Source: Orychophragmus violaceus | Taxonomy: Eukaryota > Streptophyta > Magnoliopsida > Brassicales > Brassicaceae | Assembly: GCA_030180135.1 (NCBI GenBank) | Contig: CM058237.1 | Span: forward strand, 104,609,904-104,673,903 | Direction of reading: 5' to 3' | DNA: 64,000 nt | Shown: piece by piece, positions 9,652 through 22,267 of the stretch | Layout of the letters: every line of letters begins with the position of its first letter | How positions within the stretch are numbered: position 1 is the stretch's first letter | Notes under the pieces: generated by a model | The model's database searches: none | What the model was told of the DNA's origin: nothing | What the model saw: the letters and a program-made list of their open reading frames with translations, nothing else | Made by a program: the position numbers and the translations under genes

Positions 9652-12600
9652 ATGACTACAACAAGCACACAAAACACATTCTCAATCCGGTCTGTTCTCG
9701 ACAAGGAGAAGCTGACTGGAACGAACTTCCTGACGTGGTCAAGGAACTTGAGGCTGGTCCTCAAGCAGGAGAAGAAGGAATATGTCCTTCGTGATCCCCT
9801 CCCCGAGAGGCCTCCTAACAATGCCGCCAGGAATCTGCATAATGCTTGGGAAAAGCATTCGTCAGATGAAAATGATGTCTATTGCCTGATGTTGGCGACC
9901 ATGACTCCTGAGCTGCAAATGCAGTTCGAGAGTGTGCTGTCGCCCATCGAGATAATGGCAAGCCTGAAATCGCTTTTTCAGGAGCAGGCAAGGACTGAGA
10001 GGTTCCAGACAGTTAAGAACCTCTTGGACTGTAAGATGGCTGCAAATGCGGCAGTGAGTCCTCATGTCTTGAAGATGATGGGTTATCTCGATCATCTTCA
10101 GAAACTCGACTGCCCTATCAGCCAGGAACTTGCCTGCGACATCATTCTGCAGTCTTTACCTGCAAGCTATGATCAGTTCATTCTGAACTTCAATATGCAT
10201 GGCTTGAGTAAGACATTGCCTGAGCTTCACGGAATGCTCAAGACTGCAGAGCCCAACTTGAGGAAAGCCAAGGACCCCAACGTGCTTATGGTGCAAAAGG
10301 GCAAGGGCTTTAAGAAATCCTCTGCCAAGGACAAGGGAAAGGCTAAGGCTGTTCAAGTCTCGGACAAGGACACGCCAAAGCCCAAGCCCAAGTCCAAGGC
10401 TGGGCCTACTGACATCTGCAGGTTCTGTAAAGAACCGGGGCATTGGAGGAGAGAATGTAAGAAATTCCTGGAAGGTCTAAAGGAATTGAAGAAGAAGACT
10501 CTGGAGACTTCTTCATCAGGTATTTTTGTTATAGAAGTCAATACAACTACTTCTGATAATACCTCATGGGTTATGGATACTGGTTGTGGGGCTCATATTT
10601 GTACTAATATGCAGGCACTCAGCAACAGTAGGAGGCTGAAGCAAGGACAAGTGGAGCTACGAGTTGGGAATGGAGCGAAAGTTCCTGCACTAGCTGTAGG
10701 CACATACTTGTTGTCTTTACCTTCGGGATTGGTTTTAGAACTCAATAATTGTTATTTTGTACCTGCGATAAGCAGAAATATTATTTCAATTTCATTGTTG
10801 GATTTGGAAGGTTATGATTTTTCAGTTAAGAATAAATTATGTTCCTTCAATCGCAACAATTTGTTCTATGGTTGTGCCCCTCTTACGAATGGGCTTTACA
10901 TACTTGATCAATCCGCGCCAATTTATAACATTAATACCAAACGGTTCAAACCTAATGAGGAGAACCGAACGTTTCTATGGCATTGTCGTTTAGGGCACAT
11001 CAGTGAGAAACGCATTAAGAGGCTCCATTCGAATGGACTTCTTGGCTCATTTGACTTTGAGTCATGTGAGAAATGCGAATCCTGTCTGATGGGCAAAATG
11101 ACGCGGGCCCCCTTTAATAAACCTAACGAGAGGGCCAGTGACTTATTGGGCCTGATACACACAGATGTGTGTGGCCCAATGTCCACAAATGCAAGAGGAA
11201 ACTATCAGTACTTCATTACCTTCACTGATGATTTCAGTAGGTATGGGTATGTTTATTTAATGAAACATAAGTCTGAATCGTTTGAGAGATTCAGAGAATT
11301 CCAAAATGAAGTACAGAACCAACTTGGCAAAAGCATTAAAGCTCTTCGGTCCGACCGAGGAGGAGAATACTTGAGCCAAGAGTTCAGTGATCATCTGAGA
11401 GAGTGTGGGATAGTTTCCCAACTCACTCCTCCTGGAACACCTCAATGGAATGGTGTGTCTGAGAGGAGGAATCGGACCTTATTGGATATGGTTCGGTCTA
11501 TGATGAGTCACACAGACCTTCCAATATCCCTTTGGGGATATGCTCTGCTAACAGCAGTGTTCACTCTAAATAGAGCGCCATCAAAAGCAGTAGCTAAGAC
11601 ACCATATGAATTATGGACTGGGGAAGCTCCAGTGCTGTCTTATCTTAGAATTTGGGGTTGTGAAGCCTATGTCAAGAGATTGATTTCTGACAAGCTTACA
11701 CCAAAGTCTGATAAATGCTACTTCATTGGTTATCCGAAGGAGACCAAGGCTTATTACTTCTACCTACGATCCGAGAACAAGATCTTTGTTGCCCGGGATT
11801 GTAATTTTCTTGAGAGGGAGTTTCTCTCTAAGAAAAACAGTGGGAGTAAGGTACTGCTTGAAGAAATTCAAGATGAACAGGATACTGCTCAACCTAATGA
11901 GGAAGAGCAGCAGGAGGACCTACAAGAAATTGTAGAGCCTGAACCTGTGGTACCTGAAGTTCGAAGATCCTGGAGGATCCGTCACGAACCCGAGAGATAT
12001 CAAGGATTTCTCGTGACTGACTGTCATGATCTTCTGATCATTGATGGTGATGAACCATCGAACTTCAATCAAGCCATAATGGGCCCAGATTCCTCTAAGT
12101 GGCGCAAGGCCACTGATTCCGAAATGGACTCCATGTCGGTCAACCAAGTGTTTTCGTTGGTTGACTTACCCGCTGGTGTAAAAGCCATCGAGTGCAAATG
12201 GATCTTCAAGAAGAAGATTGACGTGGATGGAAATGTCCAGATTTATAAAGCCAGGTTGGTGGCAAAAGGTTTCAGACAAGTTCATGGTGTGGATTATGAT
12301 GAAACCTATTCCCCAGTGGCTATGATGAAATCTATTCGGATTCTACTAGCAACTGCAGCTTTTCATGATTATGAAATTTGGCAGATGGACGTGAAAACCG
12401 CCTTCCTGAATGGTATTCTGGAAGAGGATGTGTAAATGACACAACCTGACGGTTACATAGATCCAAAGAATGCTGGGAAAGTATGCAAGCTTCATAAATC
12501 CATTTATGGATTGAAGCAAGCATCGAGGAGCTGGAATCTTCGTTTTGATGAAGCGATCAAGCAATTTGACTTCATCAGAAACGAAGAAGAACAATGCGTG

Positions 12601-13626
12601 TATAAGAAAACTAGTGGGAGCAAGATAGTATTTCTTATTCTGTATGTCGATGACATACTACTTCTCGGAAACGACGTACCAATGCTGAGGTCCGTAAAGG
12701 ACTGGCTTGGAAGTTGTTTTTCCATGAAAGACATGGGTGAAGCCGCATACGTTCTTGGAATCCGGATCTACCGGGATAGATCTAAAAGGCTGATAGGCTT
12801 GTGTCAAGATTCATACATTGACAAAGTCCTGCATAGATTCAGCATGGCAGATTCCAAGAAGGGCTTCACGCCAATGGTACATGGCACAACGCTAAGCAAG
12901 AAGCAGAGCCCAACGACGGCTGCTGAGCTTGAGCGCATGAAGAATATTCCTTATGCATCTGCAATAGGATCTGTCATGTATGCCATGATCTGTACTCGTC
13001 CTGATGTTGCTTATGCATTGAGCATGACGAGTAGATACCAGTCAAATCCAGGTGAAAGCCACTGGATTGCCGTCAAGAATATCCTGAAGTATCTGAGACA
13101 TACTAAGGATAAGTTCTTGGTGTACGGCGGAAGTAATGTGCTTGAAGTCAGTGGATTCACAGACGCAAGTTTCCAGACAGACCAAGATGATTTCCGGTCA
13201 CAGTCCGGTTATATCTTTTGTCTGAATGGCGGTGCAATCAGTTGGAGAAGCTCCAAGCAAGACACCGTTGCTGATTCCACTACAGAAGCTGAATATATCG
13301 CCGCTTCAGAAGCAGCGAAGGAAGCTGTTTGGATACGAAAGTTCATTATTGAACTAGGTGTGATACCAAATGCGGCTGAGCCTCTGGCATTGTTTTGTGA
13401 TAACAATGGTGCTATTGCTCATGCAAAGGAACCAAGATCACACCAGAAATCCAAGCATGTACTAAGAAGATTTCACCTTATACGTGACATCATTAATAGA
13501 AAGGAAGTCAAGATCAGCCGAGTTCAGACAGATGATAACGTCGCTGATCCATTGACAAAGCCACTCCCAAGACCTAAGCTCGAGTTCCTGACTGAATCTG
13601 TAGGCATTAGAGACATTGAAATGTAA
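9652..13626 (+). pseudogene. copia1 gag-pol polyprotein with a single premature stop
   Basis: One polyprotein frame. Gag has a zinc knuckle CRFCKEPGHWRREC (residues about 256-269). Protease has VMDTGCGAH (near 10570). The integrase zinc finger (HCRLGH ... CEKCESC) is followed by a DDE core (HTDVCGPM, FTDDFSR, NGVSERRNR). Reverse transcriptase has KARLVAKGF and the catalytic YVDD (near 12642). RNase H has FTDASF, TTEAEY and CDNNGAI, ending GIRDIEM. The start at 9652 was chosen because copia2 begins with the same MTTTSTQ. The only break seen is TAA at 12433-12435 inside reverse transcriptase, where copia2 has a tyrosine codon (a single T-to-A change). Order protease-integrase-RT-RNase H defines Ty1/copia. 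Confidence 0.93.
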
Positions 13627-14479
13627 TCTAAATTTGAGTGGGAGTTTGAGGGCTTTATTTAGTTATTGATATGTTCTTGTAAAACATTTGAGATGTTTAA
13701 TAATAAAATTATTATTTAAAGATTATTTTAACTGTGATGAAATAATCGTTCCAAAATGATATAAACCATTTTATAGGTCATCGAAGTAAGTGACTTGATC
13801 TTGAGTCATCGAAGTCATTTAGCTTGATCATGAGACCCTATATTTGATAGATGGCTTACATCATCCTGTCCCTAGTCGAAGGTTGTTGAAATTGGAACAC
13901 CAACAACCGCGCGAGACTAGATTGGTATGTGACTTATGACAAAGTCTCAGGATGTCATAGATGCACGACATCAAAGTCAGTACATAGGTGTATGTTGGGG
14001 TACATACGACCGGACAAGACCCGCTTATAAGAACTCTTCAGGATATTTATATATGTGTCATAAGAGATTCTTACTACGACTATAGAGTATAGTCCTTAGA
14101 CCTGAGTTCGCATGCATGTGACTGCACATCAACTAATGCGCTTTGATCATTGTCTAACGCTGTCGTTAAGCGATAGTTATAAGGACCTTGTTTGGGTGTA
14201 TTATGAAATGAGTAGTTTACAGTGATGGAACAAGACGGGATTTGTCCCTCCAATATAAATGGAGTGAATATCTCTAGGCCAATCGGAGGTTTGAATACTG
14301 GAAAATGCATGGCCATGCTCAAACGGACTGTCCCGAGTCGTTTGGATTGTCAGTATCAAATCAGAGTCCGATGAACATGATTAGGCTTTATAAGGATGAC
14401 ACTCATCTTGCCTTATGACTAATCGAGATATTGAGACAAAAGGAATATGAATACAGAGATTCCAGTACAAGTGGGAGAT
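13627..14479 (+). other. copia1 3' noncoding region and polypurine tract
   Basis: About 850 bp between the polyprotein stop and the 3' LTR with no supported frame. It ends in the purine tract AAGTGGGAGAT directly before the LTR at 14480. The same region, inverted, is present in copia2 (56546-57392). Confidence 0.7.
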
Positions 14480-15116
14480 TGTTGGAATTATGTCCAGTAA
14501 TCTCTGTACTGTCTCTAGAAAGTAAGAGTATGTCAATGATCAGACATAAGTCATATAATACTGGGGGTCATGATGGCTTGCTAGAGTCCGCTCATGATCT
14601 ATAAGTCTTGGACTTATTGCCTTTATTATATGATCCCATATGGGTCACACGCCTAAGCTAACAGGAAACAATGAAGGAACGGTTCAGCAGAAGTACGGTA
14701 AAAGTGCTAGGCATTTACTGTACTCAGAGAGACTAAAGGGCCTGATTAAATCTAAGGGATTTAATCAGACTGGGAATTGGGCCCAAAGCCCAAAAGGAAC
14801 TAGGCATAAGTTTTATGATTAAAACTTAACCTAGCCACCTTTTTCCCTAAGCCTTCTGCGCCTCTCTCTCTCTCTCTCTCTGCGCCTCCCACCTCCTTGT
14901 TCTAGCAGCCAATTTCCTGAAGTGTGCGTGTGTGAACCTTTGGAGGAGCTGTCTCTTGGCGGTTCTGCTGATCTCTGACTCATACCTCTCCATTCCGCTG
15001 CATAATAAGGTATTAGGTGAGATCTTTTATGATTCAGCAAGAGAACCTAGATCCAAGCATGTTTAGTAGGATCAATCAATGAGAAATTGAATCAGGATAT
15101 ACTAAACAATCCTTCA
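14480..15116 (+). repeat. copia1 3' LTR
   Basis: 637 bp, nearly identical to 7446-8080. The visible differences are T/G near 7639, A/C near 7824, G/T near 7865, T/C near 7932 and one CT unit. Confidence 0.93.
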
Positions 15117-18100
15117 CTTGGGTATGGACTGGCTCGGCCAAAACCGAGCCACCATTGAATGTCACCGGGGAAGGGTGAAATTCGAGAAGCCTGAGGGCAA
15201 GGTAGTATTCCAAGGAATACGGCCAACCTCGGGAAGTTTGGTCGTCTCTGCTATCCAAGCGGAGAAGATGTTGGCTAAGGGATGTGAAGCATACTTTGCC
15301 ACCATTACGACCAAGGAAGTAGGGCCAGAGGCTAGGGTTGGGGAGATCCCAGTGGTTAAGAACTTTGAGGACTTTTTCAGACCATTAGAAGGCTTACCGC
15401 CTGACCGGTCCGATCCGTTCATCATAGAACTTGAACCCGGAACTAAACCCTTATCCAAGGCGCCTTACAGAATGGCCCCAGCCGAGATGGCTGAGTTGAA
15501 GAAGCAACTGGAGGAGTTTCTGGATAAGGGCTTTATTAGGCCGAGCAGTTCTCCTTGGGGAGCGCCTGTCTTATTCATCAAGAAGAAGGACGGGAGCCTC
15601 TGCTTGTGCATAGACTACCGAGGCATCAACCGGGTGACTGTTAAGAACAAGTACCCATTGCCTCGTATACATGAGTTATTAGACCAACTCAAGGGTTCGA
15701 CCGTGTTTTCTAAGATCGACCTCGCTTCGGGATACCATCAAATCCCGATAGCACCAGATGACGTGAGGAAGACTGCGTTCAGGACTCGGTATGGTCACTA
15801 CGAGTTTGTAGTCATGCCGTTTGGTCTAACTAATGCACCGGCCGCGTTCATGAAGATGATGAACGGTGTCTTTCGGGAATGGTTAGATAAGTTTGTTATC
15901 ATATTCATTGATGACATTCTCGTTTACTCCAAGAACCCTCAAGAGCATCGGGAACATCTTAGAATCGTGTTGGAGAAGTTGCGGGAACAGAAGCTCTACG
16001 CCAAACTAAGTAAATGTAGTTTTTGGCAAGAGCGGATTGGCTTCCTAGGACACATAGTGTCGGCGGAAGGAGTGTTGGTTGATCCGGAAAAGATCCGGGC
16101 AATTGAAGAGTGGCCAAGACCGAGAACGCGACGGAAGTCCGAAGTTTCCTTGGTCTTGCCGGATACTATAGGCGTTTTGTCCAAGGGTTTGCAAGTATGG
16201 CCAAGGCCATGACGAAGCTAACCGGGAAAAACGTGAAGTTTGAGTGGACTGAGGCCGCAGAGAAGAGTTTTACGGAACTCAAGCAGATGTTGATTAAGGC
16301 ACCAGTCCTGACCCAGCCCCAAGATGATGTGCCTTACGTGGTATACACGGATGCGTCAATCAATGGGTTGGGATGTGTGTTGATGCAAGAAGGGAAGGTG
16401 ATTGCATATGCTTCAAGGCAATTAAGGAAACATGAGGGAAAATATCCCACTCATAATCTTGAGATGGCCGCAGTAGTCTTTGCACTTAAGATCTGGAGAT
16501 CTTATCTCTACGGAGCAAAAGTGCAACTATTTACGGACCAAAAGAGCCTGAAGTATGTGTTCACTCAACCTGAGCTCAACCTTCGTCAAAGGAGATGGAT
16601 GGAACTAGTGGCTGATTATGATCTGGACATTACTTACCATCCAGGAAGGGCCAACCTCGTGGCCGACGCCTTAAGTAGGAAAATGACCGAGGTGGCTATT
16701 GGACGGGATGCGGAGACCTTGGTCGGAATGGTCCGTTCCTTGCGTCTCAATGCATTGGCCGTAGGAGAGGAGACAGTTGGCTTAGGGGCAGCAGACCAAG
16801 CAGACATTTTGACTAAGGTCCGGCTTGCTCAGAAGGATGATGAGGAGTTGGTGAAGGCCGCTGAGAACAACCATACGGAATACCAAATCTCCAACAACGG
16901 GACGATTCTGGTGAATGGCCGAGTCTGTGTGCCAAACATATGGGAACTGAAGGAAGTAATCTTACGAGAGGCTCATCAGTCTAAGTTCTCAATTCATCCC
17001 GGCCAAACCAAGATGTACCATGACCTCATACGGTACTATCATTGGGTCGGGATGAAGCGTGATGTAGCTGACTGGGTGGCCAAGTGCCCAACCTGTCAGC
17101 TTATCAAGGCTGAACGCCAAGTCCCGAGTGGTTTGTTACAAAGTCTTCCCATTCCGGAATGGAAATGGGATAACATAGCTATGAACTTTGTAACGGGTTT
17201 ACCTACGACCCGGAACCGGCAAGATGCCATCTGGGTTGTGGTAGATAGGCTCACCAAATCCGCCCACTTCTTGGCCATCAAGAAGACGGACGGAGTGGGG
17301 AAGCTGGCTGAGGTATACATTGATGAGATCGTGAGACTTCATGGGATCCCATCAAGTATAGTTTCAGACAGGGACGACCGGTTTACTTCTTATTTCTGGC
17401 AAGCCTTCCAGAATGCCTTGGGAACGAGAGTGAACATGAGTACGGCTTACCATCCCCAGACGGACGGTCAATCCGAAAGGACCATACAAACCCTAGAAGA
17501 CATGCTAAGGGCGTGTGTTCTTGAATGGGGCGACTCATGGGAGAAGTTTCTACCCTTGACCGAGTTTGCGTATAACAACAGTTATCACACAAGCACTGGA
17601 ATGTCGCCTTATGAGGCATTGTATGGGCGGCCTTGTCGAACTCCACTATGCTGGACTGAGGTTGGAGAGTCAAGTATAGTTGGACCGGACATAATAGAGG
17701 AAACAACGGAACGAATCCGATTCCTCAAGGCCAAGATGAAAGAGGCTCAAGACCGTCAAAAGAGCTATGCAGACAAGAGAAGGAAGGACATTGAATTCGA
17801 AGTAGGCAACCAAGTATACTTGAAGATGATCACTTTCAAGGGTCGGGCCAGGGTTTCCAAGCGTGGCAAGCTTGATCCTAGATATTTGGGACCGTTTTGA
17901 ATAATTGAACGGGTTGGGGCGGTCGCCTATAAGTTGGATTTGCCAAGTGAGATGGACGCATTCCACAATGTATTCCATGTCTCACAGTTGCGCAAATGCT
18001 TAGGGGATCAAGATATAGTTGAGCCTGAGATTCCAAGGGAACTTAGGCCAAAATTGACCATCGAAATCCGGCCACTCCGAATCCTAGATAGGATGGAAAA

Positions 18101-18254
18101 AGCAACCCGAAAGAAAGTGGTGCAAATGGTCAAAGTAGAATGGATCCACAATGGGATCAAGGAGATTACTTTGGAAACCGAGAATAGGAGGAAGGACGAC
18201 TATCTAGAGTGGTACAAAAACCTTGACGCGGATTCGGGGACGAATCCATTTCAA
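15117..18254 (+). pseudogene. gypsy1 copy B pol (protease end to chromodomain-like end), frameshifted
   Basis: Continuation of the gypsy1 polyprotein after the copia1 insert. The first open stretch (15118-16212) carries protease GMDWLGQN and reverse transcriptase to FIDDILVY and beyond. Loss of one A near 16125 (relative to copy A) shifts the frame; the next stretch (16110-17900) carries RNase H and integrase (YTDASING, YHPGRANLVADALSR, HHCC finger, DGQSERT). A C-to-T change makes TGA at 17898-17900, before the last stretch (from about 17901, with an ATG at 17943) with the chromodomain-like tail. The protein is otherwise very close to copy A. Copy A lacks both lesions, so the two copies decayed independently. 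Confidence 0.88.
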
Positions 18255-18265
18255 GGGGGGGGGGG
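18255..18265 (+). repeat. poly-G polypurine tract of gypsy1 copy B (11 G)
   Basis: CAA followed by eleven G and ACT, directly before the LTR start at 18269. Same site as the 25-G run at 3510. Confidence 0.8.
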
Positions 18266-18268
18266 ACT

Positions 18269-20191
18269 TGTAGTATCCCCCAACCGGCCTAAGGAAGATG
18301 GGAGCGGCCATGGGACCAGAAACATGAACGGGAAGTCCGGAGAGACAAACCAAAGTGTCTCATAGGCGTTTCAAGGCTGAGATTCAGCTAGAAGGAGCTC
18401 AGTCAAGTGTAGGAGTGAAGAAGTCAGCTCAGCTGAGCTGAACAGTCCAGCTGGTCAGCTAGATCAGCTGGCAACCATCTCAACTCAGCTGGCCCAAGTG
18501 TTAAGCTCACGGGTCAGCTGGTCAGCTAGTGACACTAGCTGACCAGGCGGTTACCAGCGAATGGTCACCATGACAAGTTGTGACCTTTCGGCCAACAACT
18601 TGTGACCATTCGCCCAAGGGAAGTTGGCGCCAATGGAAGCCTATAAATAGGCCCTTCCTAGGCCATTTTTGCGCACGCCCACAAGGGAAGGAAACACCAG
18701 AAATTCTCCAAAGGCCCAAGGCCATAAATCGAGAGTTTTAGAAAGAGAGAGAGAGGCCGGAATCTCCAAGAGAAGGCCGGCGGTTTTAAGAAGAGATTCA
18801 GTGGTGGTTAAGGCGCAAGGAAGGGAGTGAAAGATGGCTGGAGAGGCATCAACTACCCATGGTAAGACCACGACCACATCTAAGGTTAGAGACCGGTTCA
18901 TGTTCTCTCGACCTTGGCCAAAACCCTAGTGGTCACGGCCGGTTGTCTATGACCGGGAAACTCTCTTCTTCTCTTGTTCTAAATAGGCGCTAATTACTTG
19001 TTACACGACCGGCCATAAGGCCTTGGTCGTGGACGGTTGACTGGTTGGTTAGTCACAATCCAAGTACTAGAATGTCCCAAGAGATCAGTACGGTTTCGAA
19101 CGGTTTAACGGCTCGTCAAGAAGACGGTAAGACGAGAACCGAGAAGCCCAAAGTACGGTCGGCGTAGGCATGAAAACGGACCAAGAGAAATGGCCGTTGG
19201 ATCGCGAGACTTAACCGCTCGTCAACTCACCGGTACATGATGTGGATGATCGCGGATGGTCTACGGACTGTCGCAAGCGATCGCAGGCCGCGGTCACACG
19301 TACGGACCGAAGGAACGATCGTAACCGTCCGCGGTAATGATCGCGTCCGTTCGTACGATAAGTCGCGTCCGTTCGCGGATACACGACCCGACCGTAGACC
19401 GACCGTGTGATGTTCGCGGATCGATCCTCGTTGGCGTAGCGCATAGCCGCATGATCATTCGTCAAGCCGGACAGTACGCTCATACTGATCTGTCCATGTG
19501 ACCGTAAGGTCAAGCGTGCGATAGATCGGTAAGTCCGACCCGGTACGCGATATGACCGTGAGACTATCCGCGCGCTGACATACGGACGACCGTGATCAAA
19601 ACGCGATGGTCGTAAGTCCAAGCATCCGACCATGGACCGTATGACGGGAATACGCGGTCACACGCTCACGTCCGTGAGCCGAGTTGTGCTTGCGGCTCCT
19701 TAAGTGTGTAACGGGAGATAGCGACTTATGATTGGACACTTAGAACGGTTTTAGGATTGTTTGTATAATATAAGTTCATGGGATCATATAGAAATGTGAA
19801 TTGCTAGGTTGCATAAAATTGATATAAATGAATATAAAAATCTCATGAACATGTTTTGGCTTTCTGGTGATCATGATGATGATCAGACTTAGGCGCGGAC
19901 AAGACTTGGGGCGAGGGGTGATTAGTTTGGTAGACATTGTTTAGGACCGAATACCTTAGCATAATGCAAACGAATTACATATGTATTTGGTACCTTTGCT
20001 TATTTAATAAAATGTCTATTTTGCCTTATATGAAATGCCTTAGTCTAATATGAATCGAAATGAATGAATAAATGTGATAGAATTGTTTAAGTATGAAAAT
20101 AATGGGCTTGAGGTTCACAAACGAACCTCAAGTTGAAATGGTTAAGTAGTGGCAATCCTTACCGGCCCTATGGCCGGGATAGGCCTTGTCA
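18269..20191 (+). repeat. gypsy1 3' LTR (copy B)
   Basis: 1923 bp, same ends as 3537-5478 (TGTAGTATCCCC ... CTTGTCA), TATA box TATAAATAG at 18642. The right neighbour is not a primer site but the broken end of a gypsy2 LTR, so this is the true right end of the array. Confidence 0.93.
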
Positions 20192-21366
20192 AGACCACGG
20201 TTTAACCAACCCTAAACCAACTCCATTGCTGAACCAACCCACTCATACCGATCTTTGAAGAACCGGCTACAAACTGACGGTGGTGGAGATTTTCCGGTGG
20301 CCTGCTCCGGCGTTGGCCGGCGGCGGAGCTGCGTTGACCGGCTGGTACACGACTTTTCCGGCGGCTGATGAGGTGATCCAGCTACTGAAATGATCACCAG
20401 AGTGAGAGGAAGCTTCTGAGATGCAAGGTGAGGCTAGAACTGGTGGATAGGAGGAGAAGAAGAGCGGTGATGACTCGCCGGCAAGGTTTTCCGGAGAGTT
20501 CTGCGGTGAACCGGCGGCGACGACGGCAAAGGGAGGTCGGCGGTTATAGAGGAGAGTGAGAGGAGTTGGATGGTTCAAGTGGTTTGATGATTAAGCTTAT
20601 GGTTTAGGAGTTATTAGCTTGTGTCACAAGTCTTGATGAACACTCAAGAACACTATGAATGTTCTTGAGTTTATTTGAAGATTCAAAGGGGATTTTTGGG
20701 TTTTTCAGATGATTCTGGAGAGAGGAGAGAGGTGAGGTCGTGGGTGAGAGCTAGAGAGAGGTTTAGATGAGTGAAATGAGAGTGATATGATGGAAGATGC
20801 CATGCAAAATGAGAGTTCATGAACCAAAAATATTCTTTGCATGAGTAGAAATGTGGTGGCACCTTCCAAGCTGAGACACATGTCCATTCAGGGTTGATTC
20901 TGAGCAAAAATCCTTCCCCAAACCGATTTAAACCAATCCCTAACCCGACTCTTCACGTTGCTTCAGTTTTAGTCTTTTCGGAGTTAATATTTTAGGAAAC
21001 CCTTCAATACTCTCATAAATCTTAAAATCCCCAAAAATGATTCTTCATGATTTTATATGAATTTAAAAACTTGAATCACTTGATTTGGAGTTCTGTAGCT
21101 CCGGTTATGAATTTTTGAAGTTTTCTCAATTTTGTCGGTTTCCATTCCCCATAAGCCAAAAACCCCGTTCTAGCTCCGTTCCTTTCACTTATGGTCTTGT
21201 AAATGTTCTTTATGTTGAAAAACAAGAACATTTGGTCCATCTCGGCTTCCGTCTCAACTTTTGGCAAAATTACCATTTTGCCCCTAGACTTTGGCAAAAT
21301 TACAATTTTGCGCCTGTTGACTTTTCTTCTGCCCGTTGACCATATTTTTGGAAACAGGGTATTACA
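20192..21366 (-). repeat. gypsy2 LTR fragment, 5' portion, inverted
   Basis: On the minus strand it begins TGTAATACCCTGTTTCC at 21366 and parallels the LTRs at 39994-43267 and 43847-45546: a CGGCG-rich stretch, the words GCAAAATTACAATTTTGCC, and GGTTTAACCAACCC at its left end. It is cut at 20191 by the gypsy1 array; its continuation should lie left of the window. It is older and more diverged than the copies at 40-45 kb. Confidence 0.78.
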
Positions 21367-22267
21367 TGGGTCGTGTTTCTGACAGGTGTTAACCTACTGA
21401 GTAACCCCGATAGGTGCGTGGTCCGTAGATTACGGGGTCGCGTCCTAGGGCCGGACCGAATGGAGGCTTTGGCTATTTAGGGGTAGCCCGATTCACCGTG
21501 TATCGATGGACGGAGAACGGTGTCTTACTTGTAGTACTCCGTGTTTATGAGTAAGAGTCGAGGGAATCACTACCGTGGGCCTATATGGTGACGGGACAAG
21601 TATTCCGAGGGAATGACGATATTTCCAGGGCCCATAGGCATGCATTTAGTTTATTTGTTGTTATAGTTCTTCGGCTATTTATTATTGCTTGTGTAACTTT
21701 CCTTCATTGCTTGTGTTTGGGGTCGGGTTGGGTGGACGAAAAGTTACTTTGGTAGTTGGAGAGTCTCAACTCACTGGGTCGATAATAGATCGCTCACCCC
21801 TCCCCTTTACATCTTTTTCAGGTAACTCATAGGAGTAGCGGATCGCAAGACGTTATGCCAGCCGGTATAGTGTCGACGTCTCTTTCGCAACAAAAGTTTA
21901 AAAGTAATGTTGTATTAATATTTAAATAAATGTTTTCCATGGACCTATTTGTATTTATGCATTTTTTGTAATATTAAAATAAATAAAATTTGGTATTGGT
22001 AAAGCATGTTGTTTATATTAGATTAGTCCGGTCTAATATAACTACCAAATTTTATTATGGTCGCAAAGCCTTAATCAAAATTCGGAAAACGTGTTATTGA
22101 ATAATTCGGTTCAGTTTGATGACGAAAGATGTTAAGCCGAGCCGATTTAATCAAACACGGTAAAAATGTGATGGCTCTGGTCCCGACTAAGGAAAAACGT
22201 TGATCATATTCTTGTTTGTTTGTTGGTCATCGGTTGACTAAGGTCAAAGCAGAACAGGGGCGTTACA
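21367..22267 (+). repeat. gypsy2-family LTR fragment, 3' portion, direct orientation
   Basis: Matches the 3' third of the LTR at 39994-43267: GTTAACCTACTGAGT, GGTCGCGTCCTAGGGCCG, CGTGTATCGATGGAC, and an end in GGGGCGTTACA at 22267 (compare GGGGCGCTACA at 43267). It meets an inverted LTR start at 21366/21367 and ends inside a gene exon at 22267, which marks the insertion point of the original element. Confidence 0.72.

Larger units (their letters stand above)
7446..15116 (+). mobile_element. copia1: near-intact Ty1/copia element nested in the gypsy1 protease, TSD CTTGG
   Basis: A 7671-bp element with LTRs 7446-8080 and 14480-15116, both TG...CA. CTTGG occurs at 7441-7445 and 15117-15121, and removing the insert restores the gypsy1 reading seen at 370-400 of copy A, which confirms the boundaries. 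The LTRs differ at about four bases plus one extra CT unit, so the insertion is recent. Order: 5' LTR, primer site, 1.55-kb leader, one gag-pol frame broken by a single stop, 0.85-kb 3' noncoding region, purine tract, 3' LTR. It belongs to the same family as copia2 at 55909-63813. Confidence 0.95.
3537..20191 (+). mobile_element. gypsy1 copy B, LTR to LTR, with nested copia1
   Basis: Complete in outline: 5' LTR 3537-5478, primer site, gag 5610-6942, protease from 7142, pol resuming at 15117, purine tract 18255-18265, 3' LTR 18269-20191. Without the 7.7-kb copia1 insert and its duplicated target it is about 9 kb. No left TSD can be read because the left LTR is shared with copy A. Its right flank is a piece of another LTR, so the array was inserted into a gypsy2 LTR. 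Confidence 0.9.

Noticed and set aside
14080..14322. 80-residue frame conserved between copia1 (minus) and copia2 (56703-56945, plus)
   Set aside because: It lies antisense in the 3' noncoding region of a young family; similarity reflects recent common origin. No domain recognised.
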